From a virus, in IMG/VR virus record IMGVR_UViG_3300036828_000465, positions 1-21,726 of that record: a stretch of DNA of 21,726 nt. One strand, written 5' to 3'. Each line of letters starts with the position of its first letter. Position 1 is the first letter of the stretch. A program made the position numbers and the translations under genes. Below are positions 7,408 through 15,065 of the stretch, in pieces. The notes under the pieces were generated by a model, which was not told the DNA's origin, searched no databases, and worked only from the letters and a program-made list of their open reading frames with translations.

Positions 7408-8463
7408 TTAGTCGACCTGGTATTCGCCGGGATTCATCGCCCGCGCGTTGACCAGCTCCAGCACCGTCATGGTGCCTTCTTCGTTGCTTTGCGTGAACGT
7501 TACCTGCTGGGTTACGAGCCCTTCCTGGATCGGCAGCATCGGCGACACAACGTCCACCTGCTGAGCGATGTCCCAAAGGCCGCCGCCGGGCGCGAGCCAT
7601 CCCTGCACGCCAACCTCGACCCGCAGCGCGGTGCTGTCCTGCCAGGCAGTTTCGAATTGCGCAGCCGCGCGTAGCTCCTGCTTCATGTTCTGCGGCCCGA
7701 GCGACCGGGGCGCGATAAACTTCAGCGGCTTATACCGTTGCACATTCGGATTGGTCGCTGTGGCTTTGCTCTGATTATTGTCCGTGCCCCATTTATCGTC
7801 GGTCGCCGTCGATTCGCCCAGCACGATGTTTCGATCCTTGAGCGGCATGTCAGTGAAGGTGGCGCGCGCCCATTTGATATTCTGGCCCTGGACCAAGGCC
7901 GGACCTGACGCGAAGTCGCCGCCGCCATCGATTACCAGATTGCCGTCCTTGTCATCGGCGAGAAAGCACGCGCGCATGCGCGAGAGCCGTTCGATGAAAT
8001 GATACGGGCTCTCGCTAATCATCACCTGAGCGTTGTCGAACGGCAGGCTCATGTACTGGCCCGAGCCTCTGGTGGTGACGTTGATCCCGAACGGCTTGCA
8101 CACGTCGCTCGCGATCTGCTGCAACGTCTGATTGGTGTATTGACCACCTTCCTTCATCACCGATGTTCCGGTGAGATCGGACACTTTGCTCTGCCCGGAG
8201 ATCATGACGCCGTGCCGCTCTGCGTCAAAATAAGCTTGCCGCTCGATCACATAGGCCGCGATGACGGGGATGCCGGCCAGCATGATTTGGCACACCATCC
8301 CCGGCTTGATCTGGATTGCAAAGTTCGGATCGAATTCGCTCACGCCAAAGCGAAACGAGCGCCAGCGACTCGGAAATTCGAGATGGACCCAGACCGTTTC
8401 CCAATCCTTGATATTCTGACCATTGATGACGACCGTCGCGATTTCTGATGGGTTCGCCGGCAT
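7408..8463 (-). CDS. Baseplate hub protein, Mu gpP (gp44) family
   Basis: 351 residues from ATG 8463, chosen over an upstream in-frame TTG at 8478 because a G-run precedes the ATG and the sequence after it (PANPSEIATVVINGQNIKDW) is the usual N-terminus. Typical features are WVHLEFPSRWRSFRFGVSE, IPVIAAYVIERQAYFDAERH, GTSVMKEGGQYTNQTLQQIA, PFGINV, and SPYHFIERLSRMRACFLADD followed by DGNLVIDGGG. gpP forms the trimeric hub beneath the spike, related to T4 gp27. Its start shares a base with the stop of a possible 33-residue ORF (TAATG). In Mu the N gene precedes P; here it follows gp45. Confidence 0.92.
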   Translation of the reverse strand: MPANPSEIATVVINGQNIKDWETVWVHLEFPSRWRSFRFGVSEFDPNFAIQIKPGMVCQIMLAGIPVIAAYVIERQAYFDAERHGVMISGQSKVSDLTGTSVMKEGGQYTNQTLQQIASDVCKPFGINVTTRGSGQYMSLPFDNAQVMISESPYHFIERLSRMRACFLADDKDGNLVIDGGGDFASGPALVQGQNIKWARATFTDMPLKDRNIVLGESTATDDKWGTDNNQSKATATNPNVQRYKPLKFIAPRSLGPQNMKQELRAAAQFETAWQDSTALRVEVGVQGWLAPGGGLWDIAQQVDVVSPMLPIQEGLVTQQVTFTQSNEEGTMTVLELVNARAMNPGEYQVD

Positions 8464-8564
8464 TAAATTGCCCCCCAACGGTTGCTCAACCTGATTTCAC
8501 ATGGGTTAAAATGATCGCGCGGCGGCCAGCGCCATGCCGCACCCGCCGCCGGCCATTGCCCCAT
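8463..8564 (-). CDS. Possible 33-residue ORF between tape measure and hub genes
   Basis: This ORF fills most of the roughly 120-base gap between the second tape-measure gene and gpP. It starts at ATG 8564 with a weak GGTGGG upstream, and its stop overlaps the gpP start as TAATG, as expected for coupled translation. The peptide is rich in Trp, Pro and Arg (MGQWPAAGAAWRWPPRDHFN at the start). A second short Gly/Ala-rich frame overlaps it (GTG at about 8572, ending GMALAAARSF), so neither can be preferred with confidence. No function can be given. Confidence 0.3.
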   Translation of the reverse strand: MGQWPAAGAAWRWPPRDHFNPCEIRLSNRWGAI

Positions 8565-8597
8565 TGATGCCCACCGCCGCAACGCCGGCGGCGGCCT

Positions 8598-10358
8598 CTA
8601 TTTGCCCCAGCGATTGGAAAAGGTCTCGCCGCCCGGATTTGTCTCGCCCGTGGTGTCGGATACGCCCATTTGTTCGACCTGGTTCATCTCGGTTTGACGG
8701 AACATTGATGGAGGTACGCCAGGAACGCCGGCGTCTGCTCGCTTGATATCAATGTCGATCTTGCCGGTGCCGTTGACCGTGCTCATGCCCGTTTGCGGAC
8801 CGAGCGCGCGATCGAGACGCGCGCCGCCGGCATCGCCGCCACGTAGGTCCTGCAACGTTCCAGGCTTTCCCCATTGGGGCGCGGCCCAAGGATCAAGCTC
8901 CGGCGCGACCGGCGCGGGCGCGGCTTCAAAGCCGAGAAAGCGGCGACGTAGGTCGGCCGCCGGCGCTGGCGCCATCCCCGGCGACGGCGCGATCGGCGCG
9001 GGCACGATCGGCGCAATACTCGGCGACGGCGGCGGCAGCGCCGGCAGCGCTAGGCCAGGCTGCTCGGGGCCGGTTCGCAGGATCGATCGCGAAGGCGCCG
9101 CTGGCGCTGCGGCCGGCGGCGCGACACCTGGCGGAGGCGCGATCGGCGGCGCGGCACCTGGCGCGATCGGTAACGGCGGCGCAACCGCGGGCGCCCCCGG
9201 CGTGACCGGCGCCTGCCGCAAGATCGATGGCGGCCCAGCCGGGATAATGATCGGCGCCGACGCCGCCGGCGCCGGAATCATCTGCGGCGGCAGGGGCGCT
9301 ACCGGTACCGTCTGGCTCGGCGCTGCCGGTGCTGTCTGGCCCGGCGCTGCTGCTGGCGGCCCCCCGAAATCGGCCGGCACCTTGCCGGTTCGCAGATACT
9401 CATCGACTTGTTCTTGTGTCGGCAATTTGCGTCTCCCCTCTTTGCCGCCGCCGAACAAATCGGTCATCCACTCGAACCAGCCACGTGCACCTTCTTTCGC
9501 CTTGTCAAAAACAAGGTTGTTGATCTCGTCAGCGATATGAGTAAACGTGGACGTTAGCACCGGGCGAACGCCTTGAATTAGATATTTCGACAAATTGTCC
9601 CATGCCTGGCTAATGTCATCGACCGATTTCTTGTACGCCTTCGCGGCCTCGATATCGTCGTGGAAGATCGGCCCGGTTTCGTCGATCTTCTCCCGCAGCT
9701 TTGCAAATTGCGGAGCGAGCCCCAGGTCGCCGAGCAAAATCGCCTTCTGATCCGGCGGCAGACGTTCGATCCCGTCGATGACCTTCAGGATGAAGCCGTA
9801 GGTATCATCCGGATTGGCCTCGTGAAACTTCCGCGCGTCGATGTAAATTTGTTTTGTCGTCTCGCCGTGAGCAATCATCAGGTCGGCAAATTCTTTCGCC
9901 TCCTTCGCATCGCTTCCTAACGGCCCCTTATTAAAGCCGTTGGCAATTCGCGACATATTCCGCTCGAAGCTTTGCACCTCCGCATCGGAGATACCGGCCC
10001 GCTTGCCAGCTTCCTGCAGGCGCTCGACCTGGTCGACCGTCATCTTCGTCTGATCGGCGAGCAGTTTCATGTCGACCGTCGTCTTCGACACTTTGCTCGA
10101 CATTTCGGTCAGGCCGGCGAATATCGCACTCGCGCCAAGCCCGGCGATGCCCAAGGTCTTAAGCGCCGGGGTGAGCACCTGGCTAATTCCACGGCCAAGC
10201 GGAGCTGCAACCTTCTCCAGTTTGCTGAGACCTTCGTGGGTCTCTTTCATCCCCTTGCCGCCGCCGACCTGGTCAAGGGTCGTTTGCAGCTGCTTGAGCT
10301 GCGGGCTCATCTCGTCCCGCAGCTTGGCAATCATTTCCCAGGTGGGGGCTTCGGCCAT
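8598..10358 (-). CDS. Second tape-measure-like protein (paralogue of the upstream tape measure)
   Basis: 586 residues from ATG 10358, 5 bases after the stop of the first tape-measure gene. The first ~300 residues align with the upstream protein almost without offset: both start with a MIA[K/R]LRD[E/D][M/L]SPQL motif, both have MKLLADQT at 97-104 / 96-103, then VERL, SFER, NPxxTxGFI, LAPxxA(K/R)L, LxKYL and RPxxT. This region is mainly helical with a hydrophobic patch at 68-85. Residues ~333-470 are Ala/Pro-rich low-complexity linker, with PSILR repeated. The end (GTGKIDIDIKRADAGVP) matches the end of the first copy (GTGELNVSVNAPRG). It lacks the peptidase domain of the first copy. One may set tail length while the other is a tip or ejected protein; this cannot be decided here. 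Confidence 0.75.
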   Translation of the reverse strand: MAEAPTWEMIAKLRDEMSPQLKQLQTTLDQVGGGKGMKETHEGLSKLEKVAAPLGRGISQVLTPALKTLGIAGLGASAIFAGLTEMSSKVSKTTVDMKLLADQTKMTVDQVERLQEAGKRAGISDAEVQSFERNMSRIANGFNKGPLGSDAKEAKEFADLMIAHGETTKQIYIDARKFHEANPDDTYGFILKVIDGIERLPPDQKAILLGDLGLAPQFAKLREKIDETGPIFHDDIEAAKAYKKSVDDISQAWDNLSKYLIQGVRPVLTSTFTHIADEINNLVFDKAKEGARGWFEWMTDLFGGGKEGRRKLPTQEQVDEYLRTGKVPADFGGPPAAAPGQTAPAAPSQTVPVAPLPPQMIPAPAASAPIIIPAGPPSILRQAPVTPGAPAVAPPLPIAPGAAPPIAPPPGVAPPAAAPAAPSRSILRTGPEQPGLALPALPPPSPSIAPIVPAPIAPSPGMAPAPAADLRRRFLGFEAAPAPVAPELDPWAAPQWGKPGTLQDLRGGDAGGARLDRALGPQTGMSTVNGTGKIDIDIKRADAGVPGVPPSMFRQTEMNQVEQMGVSDTTGETNPGGETFSNRWGK

Positions 10359-10363
10359 CGTTG

Positions 10364-12832
10364 CTACCCGCCGTTGCCCTTCTTGGACTCCGGCTCGTCC
10401 TTCGTAATCGTGCGGTCAAGCTTTGTTTTTTCGAACATGCCGTCGGCCTCGACCTTGGCTTTGGTGCCGCGCGGCGCGTTCACGCTCACGTTCAGCTCGC
10501 CGGTGCCTTTCACATCGCTGTCGGTCGTCGCGTTGATCGATTTATCGAGGCGTTTACGATCTTGAATCCCGCCGGCCTTATACATCTCGAAAGCCTGCTG
10601 ATATTCATCGTCGGTTAGTTGTCGTCTGCGGCCCTCACCCTGGATGTGGCTGCGCATAAATGGAAGCATAAAATTGGGATCGCTGGCCATCTCTGGAGTG
10701 ATAATCTGCGCGGAGTTATAGCCAGGCACGGCGCCACGGCCGCCACCCGACCACTTTTCCGCCGCCGCCCCGACGGTCATACCGACGTACTTTTGCGACA
10801 GCAGGTCCATATTGGCTGCCAGCCCGTGGACGTCAGATGGAAAATTGGCGATCTTGTTAGCGCCGCCAATCACTCCGTACCCGGTCATGCCATAACGTAT
10901 GGCCCGTTCGGTCGGCCACTGAGCACCGGGATTGTGGTAGCGCTCGCTCGCGAAGCCAGTCGCCGGCAAATTCTCCAGATGATGCATTGCATCGGGATGG
11001 ATACCGGCCGCGTCATCGGCGCCTACCAGCCCCTGCGCCCCCGGCTGCACCGGACCGACCGCGTCCGGGTTCAGCGGCGCCGAGCCACGACGGAATTCAA
11101 ACTGTTTGATGTTGAAATCGTCTCTAATAAATTTACCTTGATTGCCGCCGATGCCGGTAAACTTCCCGGTATTCGGATCGACGTCGCCAACGATCGTAAC
11201 GTGACTCCCCGCCTCCCCGGTACGCGTATAGCCGCCAAAACGTGACGATTTCCGAATAGCGACATCACCTGGCGATGGAGTGTCGACCGGCGTTCCCCAA
11301 TTACGCCAGTTCGACGCGATCGGATAGCCCTTTGGCGGCTCGCCGCCGACCGAGCGCACGACAGCAGCGGCGAAATCGCCGCACCAGTTGCTATCCTTGT
11401 GCACTCCGTACTTCGCTAGAAACTTTTGCACTCCTTCCGCGCCGCTTTCCTGTGCGGCGCGTGCTGCCCCAACTGCTAAGTCGCTGGAAATAACTCCAGG
11501 TTGCGATGGCGTGCCTCCACGTTGCGATGGCGCGCCTCCCGATCGCGACGGCGCGCCGCTTGGAGCAAACACCGTTGTTGGTATTCCTCCAGGAGCAGGC
11601 ACTCCTGGGGTGCCTTCTAAGCTCTCCCTAGCTAATGGTGCAGCGCGCGTTACCGGCGCCGCCGCGCCTGGCCCCACCGGCGCGCTTGGTTGCCGTGCCG
11701 GGACGCTCGGCGGCGGTCGCCATGCCGGCCCACCGGGTTGTTGCCGCGCCGGGACGCCGCTCGGTTGCATCGGGGCCGCTGCGCCGCCACCGGGCGGTTG
11801 CCATGCCGGCGCACCGGGCTGCCCGGGAAAAGTCCCTTGCAAATACGGGACGGGCGCGCCACTCCAGGAAGGCCCGACTGTCGGTGCTGCTCCTCCCATC
11901 CAGCCCTTAAAGCGTGCCCACCAGGCGCCAATGGCGTCCATCCAATGCTTCATGTAGATTTCAACATACGCCTTCGGTCCGGAAATCCAGAACGTGTTTA
12001 TTTCCTCCGCAGTCAGCTTGTTCCACTCCGTCATTGTCGGGCGAAATGTTGCAGTCAAATATTTCTGCAAATTATCTAACGCCTGTTCCACGGCGTGTTG
12101 CGAATTGATGAATTCCTGCGCCGCCTTCGTGTCATCCTTGAAGAGCGGTCCGAGGCGCTCCAGTTCTTTGTTCAGGCGCGCATATTCTGGCGCCAGCTGC
12201 AATCGGCCAAGGAGATACGCCTTGCTGTCCGGCTGGAGCTGGTCGATGCCTTCGAGCAGCTGCTTGATGAAGCCGCCGGTGTTTCCCGGGTTTAGCGCCA
12301 GATATCTGTCAAGCTCCTGGGCAAGCGCGGCCGTCTTGTCGCCCATCTTTCCGAGCATCTCGACGAATTCATCCCATTGCCTGGCGTTGGCACCTCCGGG
12401 ACCGCCTCGGAACGCCGCCACGATCATCGCCATTCGCCGCTCGAATGACGCCATTTGATCCGCCGGAATGCCGACGTGCTCGCCGGCAACTTTCAACCGC
12501 TCCACATCCTCGAATGTTAGACGCGTCTGATCGGCGAGTAGCTTCATCTCAATGGTCGACTTCGATACTTTCTCCGCGTTGAAACCGAGCGCGGCGAGCC
12601 CGCCGCTTACCGAAAGCACCGTGATCCCGAATTCCTTGAGGGCGGGATCGAGCACCTCCTTCATTTCTTTGCCGAGTTCCCCGCTTTGCTCGCGCAGCTG
12701 TTTTATCCAGCTTGTACCGCTGCTGCCCCGCGCAGTCTCGCCGACCGCCTTGATCTGCCTGATCATGCCCTGAAGCTGCGGACTCAAATCGTCGCGCAGC
12801 CGCGCAATCATTTGCAGCGTGTCGTCGGGCAT
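10364..12832 (-). CDS. Tape-measure protein with embedded NlpC/P60-like peptidase domain
   Basis: 822 residues from ATG 12832, four bases after the stop of the frameshifted chaperone product, the standard place for a tape measure. Residues 1-310 are helical, with a hydrophobic stretch at 69-84. Residues ~315-445 are a Pro/Gly/Ala/Ser linker with a 7-residue repeat. Residues ~450-580 look like an NlpC/P60-type cysteine peptidase: Cys484 in SNWCGDFAAAVVRSVGG, GDVAIRK (522-528), His544 in GSHVTIVGDV, and GIGGNQ (560-565). Residues ~630-700 (HNPGAQWP, then FPSDVHGLAANMDLLSQKY and GMTVGAAAEKW) resemble a second peptidoglycan-active or wall-binding unit found in phage tail proteins. The C-terminus (GTGELNVSVNAPRG) is shared with the next gene. 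It is likely to set tail length and cut peptidoglycan during entry. Confidence 0.85.
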   Translation of the reverse strand: MPDDTLQMIARLRDDLSPQLQGMIRQIKAVGETARGSSGTSWIKQLREQSGELGKEMKEVLDPALKEFGITVLSVSGGLAALGFNAEKVSKSTIEMKLLADQTRLTFEDVERLKVAGEHVGIPADQMASFERRMAMIVAAFRGGPGGANARQWDEFVEMLGKMGDKTAALAQELDRYLALNPGNTGGFIKQLLEGIDQLQPDSKAYLLGRLQLAPEYARLNKELERLGPLFKDDTKAAQEFINSQHAVEQALDNLQKYLTATFRPTMTEWNKLTAEEINTFWISGPKAYVEIYMKHWMDAIGAWWARFKGWMGGAAPTVGPSWSGAPVPYLQGTFPGQPGAPAWQPPGGGAAAPMQPSGVPARQQPGGPAWRPPPSVPARQPSAPVGPGAAAPVTRAAPLARESLEGTPGVPAPGGIPTTVFAPSGAPSRSGGAPSQRGGTPSQPGVISSDLAVGAARAAQESGAEGVQKFLAKYGVHKDSNWCGDFAAAVVRSVGGEPPKGYPIASNWRNWGTPVDTPSPGDVAIRKSSRFGGYTRTGEAGSHVTIVGDVDPNTGKFTGIGGNQGKFIRDDFNIKQFEFRRGSAPLNPDAVGPVQPGAQGLVGADDAAGIHPDAMHHLENLPATGFASERYHNPGAQWPTERAIRYGMTGYGVIGGANKIANFPSDVHGLAANMDLLSQKYVGMTVGAAAEKWSGGGRGAVPGYNSAQIITPEMASDPNFMLPFMRSHIQGEGRRRQLTDDEYQQAFEMYKAGGIQDRKRLDKSINATTDSDVKGTGELNVSVNAPRGTKAKVEADGMFEKTKLDRTITKDEPESKKGNGG
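11495..11557 (-). repeat. Three 21-bp repeats encoding a 7-residue unit in the tape-measure linker
   Basis: Residues 426-446 of the first tape-measure protein read GAPSRSG, GAPSQRG and GTPSQPG. The DNA repeats with a 21-base period (gttgcgatggcgtgcctcca, then a near copy, then a more diverged one on the plus strand). Such repeats can expand or shrink by slippage, and would alter linker length only. Confidence 0.65.
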
Positions 12833-12836
12833 CTCA

Positions 12837-13004
12837 TCACTCGGGGGGCGTCACATCGGCGAGCAGCCGCTCGGTCATCATCAGGTGACGCGTGATTGCT
12901 GACAGAGGCTCGTTTAGAAACTCATTTGGATGCCGGCCGTAGAACTTCGCTAACTTGTAGCAGGAGAGGATCAGTCCTGCTGTCCCAAGGCCGGCACGAA
13001 AAAA
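12837..13004 (-). CDS. -1 frameshift extension of the tail assembly chaperone (GT-type product)
   Basis: The chaperone gene contains T TTT TTC at 13004-12998, in phase as a classic -1 slippery heptamer (zero-frame codons 105 TTT and 106 TTC). Slipping back one base opens a frame that continues for 53 codons to TGA at 12839-12837, four bases before the tape-measure ATG. The extension is clearly protein-like (GLGTAGLILSCYKLAKFY, then GRHPNEFLNEPLSAITRHLM, ending LLADVTPPE) and fills the only gap between chaperone and tape measure. It has no sensible start of its own. The fused product would have 159 residues. Phages lambda, Mu and others make such G / GT pairs. Confidence 0.85.
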   Translation of the reverse strand, partial: FFRAGLGTAGLILSCYKLAKFYGRHPNEFLNEPLSAITRHLMMTERLLADVTPPE

Positions 13005-13315
13005 CGGCCGGACAAAGCAAAGCTGATCGTCTGCCAGTCCTTGGCCTTGAGCTGCTTGATGGTCGACGGCGGCACCGACGCAAGATTGCTCATCTGCGCT
13101 TCCATCGTCGCTTCGTTTAACGAGAGATCGAGACGGATTGGGCTGCCATAGCGCACGATGTCGCTGCCGGTCGGCTCGCGAAAGACCAGCTCCTTGACCT
13201 TATCGCCGTGCGAGTCAATCTCGTAAGCAAGCTTGTGCCGATATTCGGCGCCATTGGTTTTCGGCTCCGGCGATACTTCCGTGGCGCCGCGCGGGCGCTC
13301 AGTTACGTCATCCAT
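12971..13315 (-). CDS. Tail assembly chaperone, Mu gp41 family (short, G-like product)
   Basis: 114 residues from ATG 13315, with AAAGAAAGG about 8 bases upstream. The core is the Mu gp41-type segment: HKLAYEIDSHGDKVKELVFR, EPTGSDIVRYGSP, then LASVPPSTIKQLKAKDWQTI and SFALSGRFF. Family members coat the tape measure during tail assembly and are absent from the finished virion. The gene stands directly upstream of the tape measure, its normal place. The zero frame stops at 12971, nine codons past the slippery heptamer, so most ribosomes should make this short form and a minority the 159-residue form. Confidence 0.88.
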   Translation of the reverse strand: MDDVTERPRGATEVSPEPKTNGAEYRHKLAYEIDSHGDKVKELVFREPTGSDIVRYGSPIRLDLSLNEATMEAQMSNLASVPPSTIKQLKAKDWQTISFALSGRFFVPALGQQD

Positions 13316-13331
13316 GGGTCAGCCCTTTCTT

Positions 13332-13919
13332 TCATCGGCGCCTCCTATGATGGGGCCGGTGCACGCGCACCGGAGGCGCAATCTTTGGAGCAAGCGTCTT
13401 CGGTCGTGGAGCAGGTAACGGAATGTCTGGCGCCCCCGCCTTGCGCGTTGGCGGGCTAGTCCATGTAACCGGCTCAGTTGTTGTCGATGCAGCTGGCGCG
13501 GATTCCGGGGCATGCAGCGTAGGGTCTAATCTTGGATCGCTCCACTCATCCGGCTCCGGCGGTCGCGACTTAGGTAATCGAACCTCTGACGACGGAATTC
13601 GCGCTTCTTGCGGAGATGGCGATCCATGCGCTCTTTGCATTTGATGATAGAGGTCAATCTTTTCTTGCGTTGTAGCGCCTTTGGGCCACATCCAACCCTG
13701 ACCCTGCGGGTCCAAATCGTAGGTGGGGCTTAGAACCTCAGACGGGAATCGTTTCGCGATTTGCGCCGACGGAGCATCATCCGACACCGGCCCTTTCGGC
13801 TTATTCGCCGGCGGCCCCGGAGCCATGGCATGCAGCGCTTCTCGCGCGTACTTCGCTCCGACGTTGATCGTTACTTGCACGCGCGCGCTCGCGCGCGCGA
13901 TGATCGAATCGTTGCCCAT
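13332..13919 (-). CDS. Proline-rich protein of unknown function
   Basis: 195 residues from ATG 13919, two bases after the tail-tube stop; the ribosome site is weak. I do not recognise a family. The first ~35 residues (SIIARASARVQVTINVGAKY) may form a short ordered segment; a region around 85-100 (GATTQEKIDLYHQMQRAHG) looks helical. The remainder is rich in Pro, Ala, Ser and Thr and ends in a basic tail (HRPHHRRRR), so it is probably disordered. No signal peptide or membrane segment is visible. It lies between tube and chaperone, where Mu has no gene, so a minor virion or assembly role is possible. An alternating GC palindrome lies in its first codons. Confidence 0.65.
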   Translation of the reverse strand: MGNDSIIARASARVQVTINVGAKYAREALHAMAPGPPANKPKGPVSDDAPSAQIAKRFPSEVLSPTYDLDPQGQGWMWPKGATTQEKIDLYHQMQRAHGSPSPQEARIPSSEVRLPKSRPPEPDEWSDPRLDPTLHAPESAPAASTTTEPVTWTSPPTRKAGAPDIPLPAPRPKTLAPKIAPPVRVHRPHHRRRR

Positions 13920-13921
13920 TT

Positions 13922-14281
13922 TTAGAGTTCCGTCATGCTCGTGCCTTCGAATCGCACGCGCGCCATGCCTTCACGGGTGTTGATGTCCGCCGGCCGGATA
14001 TAAGCGGCTTCCTTGAGCACATAGGTGCGCCCATTGAGCAGCTCGGCGGTCACCGTCACGTTGACCATCTGCTCGAGCGTATCAAACAGCACGCTCGGCA
14101 ACGTCGAAAGATCGCCCTCGATGAACGGCACGCGCGGCACTTCGGTAAAGCCGTGCACGTAATCCTGCCCGGCGATCATCGTGCGCTCGACCGCGCCTGG
14201 CGACACGGTGAAGTTGCCGCGTAGCGGGTATTGATTGCCATCGACTTTGAGAAAGGCGGTGCCGCCGATCTTAATGGCCAT
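13922..14281 (-). CDS. Tail tube protein, Mu gpM family
   Basis: 119 residues from ATG 14281 with a good AGGAG 6 bases upstream. It reads as a Mu gpM / Tail_tube family protein throughout: the start MAIKIGGTAFLKVDGNQYPL, then the loop GNFTVSPGAVERTMIAGQDY, HGFTEVPRVPFIEGDLS, and the closing strands GRTYVLKEAAYIRPADINTR and MARVRFEGTSM. Length is normal (Mu gpM 118). It forms the inner tube through which DNA passes. In Mu it lies directly after the sheath gene; here about 4.2 kb of cargo separates the two. It overlaps the end of the glycosyltransferase-like gene by 11 bases. Confidence 0.95.
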   Translation of the reverse strand: MAIKIGGTAFLKVDGNQYPLRGNFTVSPGAVERTMIAGQDYVHGFTEVPRVPFIEGDLSTLPSVLFDTLEQMVNVTVTAELLNGRTYVLKEAAYIRPADINTREGMARVRFEGTSMTEL

Positions 14282-15065
14282 TGGAGTCTCCTGCTGTTTC
14301 TACTTGCGACGCGATCTGCCGCATCAGCCGCCAAGCGGTGCCGCTTGCCATTTCCGGCAGTGTGAATTGCTGATTCATCAGCGACGCCCACCACGCCTCG
14401 CGATCGGGCATCACCGGGTTTTCGATATCGAGATCAGTGCGACCGACTGGCGCCGCTGGCGACTCCGCCGCGACGAACACCGGAATGCCGGCGATCACTG
14501 CATCGACCGCAACATTCGACGAATGCGTGACCAGCGCCCAGGCGCCAGCGAGATCGGGAGCGAGCGGCTTCGTGAACGTCTTCGGCCGCACGACGATCGG
14601 CCGATCGGTCAAGATGCGCAGCCGACCCTCGATATGTGCGAGCCAGCTCCGGACGTTGATGCCCATCGCGCGGCCGAAGCTCGCGCCGGGCAAAGCTAAC
14701 AGAACGTGGCGGCCATCACGGCGCCACGGCTGCATCTTGACGCGAAGATCGGGACGCGGCGCCGGATCGCGCAACAGGATCGGCGACATGCCGCGATAGG
14801 TGCAGCGATAGTAACCGTGCGCAGTGCCACGCGCCGGCAGATAGAAGCCGTTATCGATATGCCAGAACGGCCGTCCCTCACGTGCCGCGCGAGGGATGAT
14901 CCGCAGCGCGAGCCATTCCTGTCCCCATACCGCGAACGGCGCCGGGCCCGCCGGCGGCTCGCCCACAATGACGCGGGAATGACCAATGCCACGCGCGAGC
15001 GCGCGCATGATCCGGCCGGTCTTGACCGTTCGCTCCGGCGTGACGCAAAGCCAGATAGTTTTCAG
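14271..15065 (-). CDS. Probable glycosyltransferase (capsule/LPS-type), possible CTG start
   Basis: The first ATG is at 15008 (245 residues), but the same frame upstream is clearly coding: LKTIWLCVTPERTVKTGRI leads directly into MRALARGIGH. Between the preceding TGA and the ATG there is no ATG, GTG or TTG; a CTG at 15065 follows GGAGAG with about 8 bases spacing and would give 264 residues starting MKTIW. Inner features (numbered from 15008) are WHIDNGFY (49-56), YYRCTY (66-71), and THSSNVAVDAVIAGIPVFVA (161-180), the last resembling the donor-binding end of capsule/CDP-glycerol-type transferases. No clear DxD motif. It overlaps the tube gene by 11 bases. The family is not certain. Confidence 0.65.
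   Translation of the reverse strand: MKTIWLCVTPERTVKTGRIMRALARGIGHSRVIVGEPPAGPAPFAVWGQEWLALRIIPRAAREGRPFWHIDNGFYLPARGTAHGYYRCTYRGMSPILLRDPAPRPDLRVKMQPWRRDGRHVLLALPGASFGRAMGINVRSWLAHIEGRLRILTDRPIVVRPKTFTKPLAPDLAGAWALVTHSSNVAVDAVIAGIPVFVAAESPAAPVGRTDLDIENPVMPDREAWWASLMNQQFTLPEMASGTAWRLMRQIASQVETAGDSNGH

Noticed and set aside
8743-9540. Plus-strand Gly/Ala-rich open frame of 265 codons
   Set aside because: It is the antisense image of the Pro/Ala-rich linker of the second tape measure, with no ribosome site or domain.
11495-11557. CRISPR array from short regular repeats
   Set aside because: The 21-base units are directly adjacent with no spacers and keep the reading frame of the tape-measure linker.
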